Origin: Prochlorococcus sp. AG-436-M02 | Lineage (GTDB): Bacteria > Cyanobacteriota > Cyanobacteriia > PCC-6307 > Cyanobiaceae | Direction of reading: 5' to 3' | Length of the DNA: 46,061 nt | Assembly: GCA_003212515.1 (NCBI GenBank) | Contig: QCPL01000010.1 | Location: forward strand, 1-46,061 | In this document: piece by piece, positions 1-5,983 of the stretch | How positions within the stretch are numbered: the first letter of the stretch is position 1 | Layout of the letters: each line of letters starts with the position of its first letter | Translations under genes and position numbers: made by a program | The notes under the pieces: generated by a model | The model's input: only the letters and a program-made list of their open reading frames with translations | Database searches by the model: none | Told to the model about the DNA's origin: nothing

Positions 1-2
1 AC

Positions 3-194
3 GATAAGGTTTCATTTATATCAGTTCCCATTGAAGAGAATAATCTATCTTGTACAGAAGAACCACATCCTAAAAGATTAGACGATTTAAAGTCAAGAAT
101 ATCTTTTAAGGGTAACATAAGGTTATCTTCAAGTGGATTATCTTGGAACATATTTCGTAATGGATTAGAGGATACAGAATTTAGTTTACTCTAA
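3..194 (+). CDS. Unidentified protein, C-terminal fragment (5' end outside window)
   Basis: An open frame runs from the left edge to a TAA at 192-194 and gives the last 63 residues of a protein ending in EDTEFSLL. No start lies inside the window. The fragment is polar, has no membrane segment, and I do not recognise the family. It is immediately followed by a strong intrinsic terminator, so it is the last gene of its transcript. The reading frame is well supported by composition and by the terminator placed 11 nt after the stop; function is unknown. Confidence 0.6.
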   Translation, partial: DKVSFISVPIEENNLSCTEEPHPKRLDDLKSRISFKGNIRLSSSGLSWNIFRNGLEDTEFSLL

Positions 195-204
195 TAGATC
201 ATAT

Positions 205-235
205 AAAAGAGAGTCTCACGACTCTCTTTTTTTTT
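205..235 (+). terminator. Intrinsic terminator T1
   Basis: A perfect 11-bp stem (205-215 with 220-230) with a 4-nt TCAC loop is followed by a run of T to 235. It ends the transcript of the truncated left-edge gene. The distal arm ends in CTCTC followed by T, a feature shared with the other terminators of this region. Confidence 0.9.
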
Positions 236-274
236 GTATACTCTTACAATGTTATCAAAATAAAGGAAAAAACT

Positions 275-583
275 ATGAAAAAACCTAAAATTAAAGAAAG
301 AGAAAAATGTTCTTATCATAAAAACCATGTATGTCCATCACCTGAATCATACCAAGAAGATTTATATAATTGGTGGTTAGAATATGCTACAAGAGGAGAT
401 CTAAATAGTCTATGGGATATAGAAAGTATAATAAGTAGATTGAGAGATTATTTATTACATTATCACGAAGAACATAACACTTATGGATTTCCTCCTGATT
501 TAAGTTATGAAAATAGAATTAAAATAACTCGTACAATATTGTTCAAAATAACAAATTCAGGTCTTTTAAGAGAGGAGAAATGA
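275..583 (+). CDS. Hypothetical early protein, 102 aa
   Basis: A start ATG is preceded by AGGA about 9 nt upstream. The protein is charged and soluble, with a Cys/His-containing N-terminus (C12, H15, H18, C20) that could bind a metal and a Trp-rich helical middle. It is the first gene after terminator T1. A weak -10-like TACAAT at 245-250 is the only promoter-like element seen and no convincing -35 accompanies it. The next gene starts 4 nt after the stop. I do not recognise the family. Confidence 0.7.
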   Translation: MKKPKIKEREKCSYHKNHVCPSPESYQEDLYNWWLEYATRGDLNSLWDIESIISRLRDYLLHYHEEHNTYGFPPDLSYENRIKITRTILFKITNSGLLREEK

Positions 584-587
584 AACT

Positions 588-752
588 ATGAAAAACGAAA
601 GATTAAAAAAGGGAAATTTATTACTTGATACGATTAATATCGTAGAATTATTTGAAAATGAAATACATGCGGGTAATATCGTAGGTATAACACCACAAAT
701 AGAAAGAGTAAAGGATTTCCTAACAAAAGAGTTTAAAAAAGTTAAGAAATAG
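588..752 (+). CDS. Hypothetical small protein, 54 aa
   Basis: This short gene begins at ATG 588 with GGAG about 10 nt upstream, inside the end of the preceding gene, and ends at TAG 750-752, just before terminator T2. The product is Lys/Glu-rich and probably helical, ending in a basic tail (KKVKK). Tight spacing to the upstream gene supports co-transcription. The function is unknown. Confidence 0.6.
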   Translation: MKNERLKKGNLLLDTINIVELFENEIHAGNIVGITPQIERVKDFLTKEFKKVKK

Positions 753-761
753 TATTAAAGT

Positions 762-789
762 AAAAAGGGGACTATGTCCTCTTTTTTTT
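762..789 (+). terminator. Intrinsic terminator T2
   Basis: A stem formed by 763-772 and 776-785, with one G-U pair and a 3-nt TAT loop, leads into a T run to 789. The open frame that begins at ATG 774 lies inside this hairpin and T run, so that ATG is not the start of the next gene. Confidence 0.85.
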
Positions 790-818
790 CTGATACTATT
801 AATGAAATAGGAGGTCTT

Positions 819-1391
819 ATGGACTTTGATTTTGAAAAATGGATGTTAGAAAGAAGAATGAAAAAACAAGGAAGTGTTGAATCATTAGAAGGATTTAGAC
901 AATTCATGTTAAAAAAGGGTTTTAAATACCTTGTAGTATACTATGAAGGCGGTGGTGATTCAGGTGAATGTTATGAAATGGAAGGATATAAAACTATTAA
1001 ATCATTTAAAGAAAATGATGATACAGGTAGTGAATATATATCCTTTAGAGATTGGGAAAATAAAGATAAAAATGGTAAACCAATTGTTATTCCTGAAGAT
1101 GATGCCTATAAAAAGGGTACAAAAGGTCAATATAATGTCTTTAAAGCGTTGAAACAATGGAAGAAAAAGACTGGAGAAGATATTGACGCTTGGAAAATCA
1201 CTGAATTAATAGACTATGATTGGTATAATAATGACGGTGGATCAGGTAGAGTAATATTTGATCTTAAAAAGGGTGAAATCAATATAATAGGTTATCAATA
1301 TACACAGGCATATTATGATATAACTGAAAAATTATATACTGATGGTAAGCCTGGTGAGTATTATTATGGCGATGAAGTAAATGCAGAATGA
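819..1391 (+). CDS. DUF6878-like protein, 190 aa
   Basis: I chose ATG 819, which has AGGAGG at 809-814, and rejected the in-frame ATG at 774 because it lies in terminator T2. The sequence has a GGGDSGE motif early (near residue 47) and a W-Y-N-N-D-G-G motif followed by a beta segment near the C-terminus. This pairing resembles the GDSG ... W-x-NDG layout I associate with DUF6878, a family of unknown function found on phages and plasmids. The gene overlaps the next one by 4 nt (ATGA). The assignment rests on motif memory, not on an alignment. Confidence 0.6.
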   Translation: MDFDFEKWMLERRMKKQGSVESLEGFRQFMLKKGFKYLVVYYEGGGDSGECYEMEGYKTIKSFKENDDTGSEYISFRDWENKDKNGKPIVIPEDDAYKKGTKGQYNVFKALKQWKKKTGEDIDAWKITELIDYDWYNNDGGSGRVIFDLKKGEINIIGYQYTQAYYDITEKLYTDGKPGEYYYGDEVNAE

Positions 1392-1735
1392 AAGCGTTTA
1401 ATCATTGCAAATCAAGCGTGAAACACTTTGGTGGTCTAGAGCTAGACTACCATGATATTCACGCTTGGTTTGATGAATCTAAAGGTCATTATGCTGATAT
1501 TAGACATAGAGCATTAAGACATCACACTCAAGGTGTAATAGAGTGTGAAAAAGTATTTGGAATATATATCACTAATTCTGATAACAAAAAGGTTCCAGTT
1601 AAATCAATAGCGGAACAACATATAAGAGAAGATTTAGGATTTATTCCAAGTATACAAGACTGGTTTAGAGAAATTAAACCTAAAGCCTGGATGGCAAGCA
1701 CCAGGAGAGTAACTAAAACAATGAATTTAATGTAG
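1388..1735 (+). CDS. DUF6915-family protein, 115 aa
   Basis: The start ATG overlaps the previous stop (ATGA), so translation is probably coupled. The protein contains the run of motifs typical of DUF6915: an N-terminal SSVKHFGG, then IHAWFDESK, DIRHRALRHH, FGIYITNSD, and IAEQHIREDLGFIPS before a terminal W-rich segment (KPKAWM). The repeated His/Asp-rich centre suggests a metal or phosphate site, but the family's activity is unknown. It is probably full length. The 3' end runs into a structured RNA element: the stop codon lies within the 5' strand of its closing stem. Confidence 0.7.
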   Translation: MKAFNHCKSSVKHFGGLELDYHDIHAWFDESKGHYADIRHRALRHHTQGVIECEKVFGIYITNSDNKKVPVKSIAEQHIREDLGFIPSIQDWFREIKPKAWMASTRRVTKTMNLM

Positions 1736-1830
1736 CCATGTCAGTCACGGACTTTTAGTCTAAGAGAACCTGTATGGCGCTATAGAAACTCTATCTAAAT
1801 GATACGATACTATAGTTGCATTGGCTACAT
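1730..1830 (+). ncRNA. Structured RNA element between genes, about 100 nt
   Basis: A perfect 9-bp closing stem joins 1730-1738 to 1822-1830. Inside are small hairpins (GAC/GTC at 1750-1760, ATAG/CTAT at 1782-1794) and two copies of CTATAG that can pair with each other. It has the length of a tRNA but no T-loop or D-loop signature on either strand. It ends 10 nt before the Shine-Dalgarno of the next gene, so it could be an independent small RNA, a processing signal or a 5' leader regulator. Confidence 0.45.
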
Positions 1831-1849
1831 TAATAACCTTAGGAGACAT

Positions 1850-2149
1850 ATGTCAAAAACTAAATTAAATGGCAAAGAATACGATTTAATGGATCCAGTA
1901 GAGAATAATCAATACTGGACTAAAATAGCTGAAAATGTTCTACTTAAAAGAAAAATAGTAAAAGTAGAATATATGAAAGACAAAGAATGTAATGAGTATA
2001 TGTGGTATAAAAAGCCTATTACTTTCATATTAGATAACGGTACACGAGTTATTGCAATGCAAGATGACGAAGGTAACGATGGTGGAGTTCTAACTTGTCT
2101 TACAGAAGATAAGGAAGAAGTATTACCAGTATTAAGTGTAAAGGAATAA
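1850..2149 (+). CDS. Hypothetical early protein, 99 aa
   Basis: ATG 1850 has AGGAG at 1841-1845; an upstream in-frame ATG at 1799 lies in the structured RNA and is unlikely. The protein is small and soluble, with a Trp/Tyr-rich central part and a beta-rich end (FILDNGTRVIAMQDDEGND), which suggests a small beta-barrel fold. It is followed 3 nt after the stop by a compound terminator. I do not recognise a named family. Confidence 0.7.
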   Translation: MSKTKLNGKEYDLMDPVENNQYWTKIAENVLLKRKIVKVEYMKDKECNEYMWYKKPITFILDNGTRVIAMQDDEGNDGGVLTCLTEDKEEVLPVLSVKE

Positions 2150-2152
2150 AAT

Positions 2153-2220
2153 AAAAAAGAGAGCATAATTAACAAGCTAAGCCTAGGCAAGCCGAGTTAG
2201 GGTTTATGTTCTCTTTTTTT
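2153..2220 (+). terminator. Compound intrinsic terminator T3
   Basis: A-rich GAGAGCATAA (2159-2168) pairs with TTATGTTCTC (2204-2213), with one G-U pair, and a T run follows to 2220. Instead of a short loop, about 35 nt lie between the arms and can form an inner stem (CTAA 2177-2180 with TTAG 2197-2200). This makes it larger than an ordinary terminator; the inner part could be a small separate structure. Confidence 0.75.
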
Positions 2221-2250
2221 CTGTAACTATTTAACATAATTGAGGTAAAT

Positions 2251-2430
2251 ATGAGTAAAATGAAGAATGCAATAGATAATTTCTTAGATAACGGAGGTGA
2301 ACACTTAGGTTATAGTGAATATGATCTACCAGACATAGATGATTTCCATACAGTACTGCAAAATGGAGTAAAAGTATGGGAATATCACGGTAAAACAGAA
2401 ATTGAATACTATGGAGGTAATGATGAATAA
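2251..2430 (+). CDS. Hypothetical small acidic protein, 59 aa
   Basis: The start ATG has GAGG at 2242-2245. The product is acidic with an N-terminal helix, a central YDLPDIDDFHT segment and a W-rich beta segment, ending in GGNDE. It overlaps the next gene, whose Shine-Dalgarno (GGAGG, 2413-2417) lies inside this frame. It is probably a real early gene because both flanks are well spaced, but the family is not recognised. Confidence 0.6.
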   Translation: MSKMKNAIDNFLDNGGEHLGYSEYDLPDIDDFHTVLQNGVKVWEYHGKTEIEYYGGNDE

Positions 2431-2710
2431 ACTAAGATTTTTCACAGCATTATCTAAATGTTTTGGTTATATTACATGGGCTGCATCAAATGCAATAATA
2501 CTTGTAGGTAAAGTAAGTAAAAAGACTGTAGATAGATTCAGTCATTTAGAACGATACGATGTAGACATATTTCACGATCAAGAGCAAATGGATAAGAAAT
2601 TGAATATAAGTCATAAAGAACTATTAAAATTAATTGATTCTATTGAGGTGTTTCCTAATATATCATTAATAGTTACTAAAAGAAAGACAGAGTGTACAAA
2701 TACTTTGTAG
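2423..2710 (+). CDS. Hypothetical protein, 95 aa
   Basis: I chose ATG 2423 because GGAGG lies 6 nt upstream; ATG 2420 is too close and other upstream starts have no ribosome site. An aliphatic stretch at about residues 13-30 could be a weak membrane or buried helix; the rest is charged. The last part of the gene (2659-2680) is repeated exactly 600 bp downstream inside the large structured RNA. The 3' end overlaps the following GTG start by 19 nt. The function is unknown. Confidence 0.6.
   Translation: MNKLRFFTALSKCFGYITWAASNAIILVGKVSKKTVDRFSHLERYDVDIFHDQEQMDKKLNISHKELLKLIDSIEVFPNISLIVTKRKTECTNTL
2659..2680 (+). repeat. 22-nt exact direct repeat, copy 1
   Basis: This copy encodes part of the C-terminal ISLIVTK segment of the 95-residue protein and is identical to 3259-3280 in the large structured RNA. 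Confidence 0.85.
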
Positions 2711-2940
2711 GAGATACCAAAGGATGGGTTGAGGTCAGGAAAGATGAGCTGGGAGCGGCAAATCTACTTGACCTCATCTCAACTTGTAGTTACGAAAAGG
2801 GAGAATATGTTTATCTTGATGAAGATATAGACCTCTCTTTTTTTGTGTATTTTTTAGGAAATTTACCAATATTCCAAGAAATACATGTAAGCGATGATTA
2901 TTTTAGTAACTACAATAGATATAGAGGGGGACTTCAATGA
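2692..2940 (+). CDS. Conserved-looking phage hypothetical protein, 82 aa
   Basis: The frame starts at GTG 2692 with only a weak ribosome site, inside the end of the preceding gene. The sequence reads like a small family common in marine phages: an aromatic N-terminal strand, VEVRKDEL, LLDLISTCSYEK and a VYLDEDID acidic motif. The coding assignment rests on this memory. The same bases form a terminator-like hairpin (2796-2843), so an RNA function cannot be excluded. It overlaps the next gene by 4 nt (ATGA). Confidence 0.6.
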   Translation: MYKYFVGDTKGWVEVRKDELGAANLLDLISTCSYEKGEYVYLDEDIDLSFFVYFLGNLPIFQEIHVSDDYFSNYNRYRGGLQ

Positions 2941-3143
2941 GTAAAGTAGCAATGTTTAGAACTATGTTAAATGTACAAAATGTATTTGATGATGTAAGAT
3001 TAATGAATAAGTTTGAATTAAAATCATTCATCAGAGAAAATAGATCTATACAACAAATAATTATGAAAGGTAATTATTCAGAAAAGCAAAGATTACTATC
3101 TTCACAAGTAATATATGCTAAAAATAGATTAAGATTAATGTAA
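2937..3143 (+). CDS. Hypothetical small basic protein, 68 aa
   Basis: ATG 2937 overlaps the previous stop and has a purine-rich AGGGGG about 6 nt upstream. The product is basic and probably all-helical, with no cysteine motif or membrane span, and would suit a nucleic-acid or host-protein-binding role, although that is only inference. It is the last gene before the 600-nt structured RNA, which begins directly after its stop codon. Confidence 0.65.
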   Translation: MSKVAMFRTMLNVQNVFDDVRLMNKFELKSFIRENRSIQQIIMKGNYSEKQRLLSSQVIYAKNRLRLM

Positions 3144-3258
3144 AGACCTGGCTGGTATACCCTGGGCAGAACACTCAAAGCTATAGCGGTGCTTATGCAA
3201 TGTATACCAACAATTATAAACCGAGGGAATTAATTCCAACTAATTAATGGTTCAGGCC

Positions 3259-3280
3259 TATATCATTAATAGTTACTAAA
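3259..3280 (+). repeat. 22-nt exact direct repeat, copy 2
   Basis: This copy lies inside the large RNA and is identical to 2659-2680, which is in the 3' part of the 95-residue gene. The two copies are exactly 600 bp apart on the same strand. Confidence 0.85.
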
Positions 3281-3675
3281 GGAATTAATGGTGGGAGACG
3301 GAACAACAGCATACAAATAAGTCTGGCGGCGAAGTCGAGGAAAAAGTGTAGGTTTATATAGTATGATACAAGGTTGTAGTCAACAAATGTTCTACATTAA
3401 ATGAATTAAACTTCCGATGTAATTCAGCCTTATAAGTTTTAGAGAGGCGTAAATCAACACTGTCCCACCATGGTGGATTAAGGATAAGATGTAGCCTCTC
3501 TAATAAAATAATAACTAAACTTAAGCTCAATGTTCATGGGCGATGTACATGATATAACTGGATGACCCTCTGGTGCCTCTAAGGTAACAGGAGTTATATC
3601 AATATATGTACGGGGACGACATGTACGACCACTCAACAAGGCTCGAACGTAACGTGTGGTTCGTCCCAAAGAATC

Positions 3676-3750
3676 AAGAGAACCAGCACTGGTCCTGTAA
3701 GTCCTGTGGGAAAACCTAGGCAAAGGAATATGTGCGGTTCTCTTTTTTTT
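3676..3750 (+). terminator. Compound intrinsic terminator T4 (3' end of the large RNA)
   Basis: AAGAGAACC (3676-3684) pairs with GGTTCTCTT (3736-3744), and GCAC (3686-3689) pairs with GTGC (3732-3735), before a T run to 3750. About 40 nt inside can fold further (CCT/AGG pairs). The next gene starts only 20 nt after the T run, which leaves no room for a conventional promoter, so that gene depends on read-through or on a promoter inside this structure. Confidence 0.8.
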
Positions 3751-3770
3751 CGTAATTACTTGGAGGTAAT

Positions 3771-3914
3771 ATGGAAGAATGTATTCAATGCGGAGAGAAA
3801 ATCACAGGAACTAAATATGAAAACTATTATAATAGATATGAATATTTATGTGAAAAGTGGGATTGTTGGGCATTATGGATGAGTGAAAATACACATGAAG
3901 CAGGAACATATTAA
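3771..3914 (+). CDS. Small zinc-ribbon-like protein, 47 aa
   Basis: The ATG has GGAGG at 3762-3766. The product has a CxxC pair at C4/C7 and a second pair at C27/C32 (CEKWDC), the layout of a small zinc-binding knuckle. It overlaps the start of the next zinc-finger gene by 1 nt (TAATG), so the two are probably translated together. Such proteins often bind nucleic acid or host proteins, but no specific function can be given. Confidence 0.6.
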   Translation: MEECIQCGEKITGTKYENYYNRYEYLCEKWDCWALWMSENTHEAGTY

Positions 3915-4033
3915 TGTTTACCTGCTGCGTATGTGAATGTAGTTATGATCATGGAATAACAGGCGATGCAGACGAAAGAATGTGTTATGCATGCCTAGAA
4001 AACGGAGGTGAAATACCAGAAGAAGATGTGTAA
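3914..4033 (+). CDS. Small zinc-ribbon-like protein, 39 aa
   Basis: The ATG overlaps the previous stop by one base. The 39-residue product has cysteines C4/C5/C7/C9 near the N-terminus and a CYAC pair at C24/C27, consistent with a treble-clef or zinc-ribbon fold, and an acidic tail (EIPEEDV). It overlaps the next gene by 8 nt if that starts at ATG 4026. Together with the preceding gene it forms a pair of tiny zinc proteins; function is not known. Confidence 0.55.
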   Translation: MFTCCVCECSYDHGITGDADERMCYACLENGGEIPEEDV

Positions 4034-4253
4034 ATACTACTTAAATAAATCCAGAAAATATATAAGTTTATTAACAAGAAATAAAGATGGAATCTTTGTT
4101 AATGATGACCATAGGTTTGTAGGTACAGTTAAGCTTAAAAGCGGTATAAAACTGAAAATAAAACTACATGAAGGTTATAAACCTGGTGGTCCACAGGGAG
4201 TTATCACTAAAAAACCTAATAAAATGATAATTGACATCAAGGAGGTTAAATGA
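4026..4253 (+). CDS. Hypothetical small basic protein, 75 aa
   Basis: I prefer ATG 4026, which has a purine-rich AGAAGAAG directly upstream and overlaps the preceding stop, over the GTG at 4008. The protein is very basic, with a Lys/Tyr-rich N-terminus and a beta-rich part (FVGTVKLKSGIKLKIKLHEG) that looks like a small barrel. It overlaps the next ATG by 4 nt. No family is recognised. Confidence 0.6.
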   Translation: MCKYYLNKSRKYISLLTRNKDGIFVNDDHRFVGTVKLKSGIKLKIKLHEGYKPGGPQGVITKKPNKMIIDIKEVK

Positions 4254-4432
4254 GTGCTAAAACCAAATTAGATGTATGGAATATAGATTACATAGAATCA
4301 GATAAATGGGAAGAAGTTCCTGATGAAGATTTATGGGAAGATGGTGAATTAAAACTTGGAGAAGTATTTGATAAGATTAATTATCATTTATTTCACAAAG
4401 GTGATTGGAAATTAATAAGGAGAAAAGAATGA
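4250..4432 (+). CDS. Hypothetical small acidic protein, 60 aa
   Basis: The start overlaps the previous stop (ATGA), with AAGGAGG upstream. The product is acidic and Trp-rich in the centre (KWEEVPDEDLWEDGE) with a basic C-terminus (KLIRRKE). It overlaps the next gene by 4 nt. Acidic, Trp-rich early phage proteins often bind host proteins, but there is no evidence for a target here. Confidence 0.6.
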   Translation: MSAKTKLDVWNIDYIESDKWEEVPDEDLWEDGELKLGEVFDKINYHLFHKGDWKLIRRKE

Positions 4433-4740
4433 AACAAGATCCAAGAGAAGTATCATTATTTGAGATTGAACGGAATATAGATAATCTAAATAGTTTAGAT
4501 GACTTGCAGAAAATACAAGAGTATTTAACGCATAGAAGAAATAAATTAGCTAGAAATAATAAATATAGTCTAATTGTAGGGCAAGAAGTGACTATAAATG
4601 GCTCTAGTAAAATAGAATCTGGTAAGATTGTTAAAATAAATAGAACAAGAGCAGTCGTAGATTGCTTTGATAAAACAAGACAACAAATGGTGCATTATAC
4701 AGTACCATTTTCAATGATAAGAATAAAACAGGAGGCATAA
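4429..4740 (+). CDS. Hypothetical protein with KOW/SH3-like barrel, 103 aa
   Basis: The start is ATG 4429, with AAGGAG at 4417-4422; an upstream TTG in frame lacks a ribosome site. Residues 1-45 are helical and charged. The rest (VGQEVTINGSSKIESGKIVK, RAVVDC, then a strand-rich end) resembles a small SH3- or KOW-like barrel as found in nucleic-acid-binding proteins. It is coupled to both neighbours through 4-nt and 1-nt overlaps. The fold assignment is inference from the strand pattern. Confidence 0.6.
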   Translation: MKQDPREVSLFEIERNIDNLNSLDDLQKIQEYLTHRRNKLARNNKYSLIVGQEVTINGSSKIESGKIVKINRTRAVVDCFDKTRQQMVHYTVPFSMIRIKQEA

Positions 4741-4907
4741 TGGAAATATCTGCAGAACAGTTTCAAGAATATAGAGATGTACAAGATAGTGGAGAATACA
4801 ATATGTATGATCCAAGTGCAAGATCAATGACATCCTTGACTAAACATGAGTGGATTCATATTATAAAAAATTACTCAGAACTTAAAGAGAAATACGAAGG
4901 TGAGTAA
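4740..4907 (+). CDS. Hypothetical small protein, 55 aa
   Basis: The ATG overlaps the previous TAA by one base and has GGAGG at 4731-4735. The product is acidic and mostly helical (QFQEYRDVQD, then HEWIHIIKNYSELKEKYEGE). It overlaps the following GTG-started DUF932 gene by 8 nt. No family is recognised; the coding call rests on spacing and composition. Confidence 0.55.
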   Translation: MEISAEQFQEYRDVQDSGEYNMYDPSARSMTSLTKHEWIHIIKNYSELKEKYEGE

Positions 4908-5706
4908 TATTGGCGAATGGTATGATCCTATAAGGAAAGTACCTTTAGAATATAATGGCACTAAATCTAATGCATGGTCAGTCCAAAGAGAAGATTTGGA
5001 TAACAACACAGGTTGGAAAGAAGTAGGTGTAGTTAGTAATAATTATCTACTTATCAACAATATAGATGTGGAAAAGTTAGCATTAGATATAGCAGATTCA
5101 TCACATTATACATGGGAAAAAGATAAAGTCTTTTGGAATGGTAGGCAATTCATGTATTCAATGATAGCAAAAGATTATAAAGAAGAAGTATCAGTAGGAG
5201 ATGATATTTCTTTAGGTATGATGTTTTGGAATAGTTACGATGGATCTACAGCATTACAATTCAAATTATTCTTACAAAGATTAGTTTGTCTAAATGGAAT
5301 GGTGTCAAATGATGTATTTAAATCATATAGATTCAAACATGACGCTTCATCAGAGGGATACGAAGAAGATATTATAGAAGCATCTAAGATTATCAACAGT
5401 TCAGAAGATAATGTTAGATATTTTATAAATGCTTTAAGATACCTTGAGAAACAAGAAGTAGATATGGAAATATTGGCTCATATAAGACAAGATTATTTGC
5501 CAGATTTACCAGTTTCTTTGTTTGGAAATATAGTAGACAAGTTATTAAATTACAGACCTATGGGTAAACCTACAGCGTATGATTTATTAAACAGTTCAAC
5601 TAATGTATTGTGGCATAAAAAGAAATCTACAAAAGCTGATTTCGATCACAATGCATATATAGTTGACAACTTAATAAAATACTCACAGGTAACTGGAGTT
5701 AGATAA
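4900..5706 (+). CDS. DUF932 phage/plasmid-type protein, 268 aa
   Basis: The frame opens with GTG 4900, overlapping the previous gene by 8 nt; no later start has a better site. The sequence follows the DUF932 pattern: an N-terminal W-S-V-Q-R segment, GVVSNNYLLINN, then the hallmark MMFWNSYDGSTALQFKLF and LVCLNGMV motifs, followed by a helical C-terminal half ending near a conserved PTAYDLLNSSTNVLWH. DUF932 proteins are widespread on phages and plasmids, usually near recombination genes; the role is unresolved. A 280-nt structured RNA begins right after its stop. Confidence 0.8.
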   Translation: MSNIGEWYDPIRKVPLEYNGTKSNAWSVQREDLDNNTGWKEVGVVSNNYLLINNIDVEKLALDIADSSHYTWEKDKVFWNGRQFMYSMIAKDYKEEVSVGDDISLGMMFWNSYDGSTALQFKLFLQRLVCLNGMVSNDVFKSYRFKHDASSEGYEEDIIEASKIINSSEDNVRYFINALRYLEKQEVDMEILAHIRQDYLPDLPVSLFGNIVDKLLNYRPMGKPTAYDLLNSSTNVLWHKKKSTKADFDHNAYIVDNLIKYSQVTGVR

Positions 5707-5983
5707 TTAGGGATAAACAACACGCCAGCGGTGTGCAGCTGGACAGAATAACAAATTAGTTTAGAAATTTGTGATTTTGGTAGCAGTCGGATGCTAAACA
5801 AGTAATGTCAAATGCTAGTTTATCCCTGAACTTTGTCAGACAAAGCAAGAATGTGGAGACGGTGCGCACGGAAGCCTAAATAGAAATCCGCTGTTAGGAC
5901 ACATATCTTGTTTAAGAAAAGAGAGCTTTATAAAGAACGAGCCAATTGAGGCGGTACCTTTATATTGAGCTCTCTTTTTTTTT
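5707..5983 (+). ncRNA. Structured RNA, about 280 nt, ending in a terminator
   Basis: No gene is seen. A 10-bp stem (5709-5718 with 5818-5827) encloses a first domain with CCAGC/GCTGG (5725-5729 with 5738-5742) and a 7-bp hairpin (5751-5757 with 5766-5772). ACAC/GTGT (5720-5723 with 5731-5734) can pair across the first hairpin as a possible pseudoknot. Then come a tight hairpin (5831-5836 with 5840-5845) and a second domain closed by 5846-5855 with 5900-5910. Terminator T5 follows. The known class, if any, is not recognised. Confidence 0.65.
5917..5983 (+). terminator. Compound intrinsic terminator T5
   Basis: An 11-bp perfect stem (5917-5927 with 5968-5978) and a second 7-bp stem (5929-5935 with 5958-5964) stack before a T run to 5983, with GCC/GGC possible inside. 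It ends the 280-nt RNA and separates the small early genes from the replication genes. Confidence 0.85.

Larger units (their letters stand above)
3144..3750 (+). ncRNA. Large ornate structured RNA, about 600 nt, ending in a terminator
   Basis: No credible gene lies here on either strand. The region is richer in G+C than the flanking genes. Long-range stems can be read by eye: 3153-3160 with 3202-3209; 3439-3448 with 3494-3503 (10 bp), enclosing a CCACCATGGTGG palindrome at 3465-3476; 3545-3559 with 3592-3611 (GTACAT and GATATAACT arms); and 3613-3619 with 3661-3667, stacked on 3628-3632 with 3656-3660. It ends in terminator T4 (3676-3750). Size and multi-domain design resemble giant phage-associated RNAs such as GOLLD and ROOL, or OLE, but I cannot match it to any of them by eye. 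Confidence 0.7.

Noticed and set aside
774-818. Upstream extension of the DUF6878-like gene from ATG 774
   Set aside because: The ATG lies in the loop of terminator T2 and the codons run through its T tract; ATG 819 has a strong Shine-Dalgarno.
1732-1828. Class II tRNA with a 7-bp acceptor stem
   Set aside because: The 3' side lacks a T-arm (no GGTTCGA-like sequence before the acceptor) and no D-arm is present; the reverse strand also fails.
3613-3667. tRNA-like cloverleaf (7-bp GGGACGA/TCGTCCC end stem) in the large RNA
   Set aside because: Only about 55 nt between the stem ends, with no proper anticodon arm or T-loop signature on either strand.
3478-3723. Reverse-strand open frame of 81 codons within the large structured RNA
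   Set aside because: It starts near the terminator arm, has an unusual Arg/Thr/Ser composition unlike the other genes, lies opposite the direction of neighbours, and its bases are explained by perfect RNA stems.
3144-3750. Group I or group II intron
   Set aside because: Flanking reading frames do not join into one gene, no intron core or reverse-transcriptase or homing-endonuclease gene is seen, and the region ends in its own terminator.
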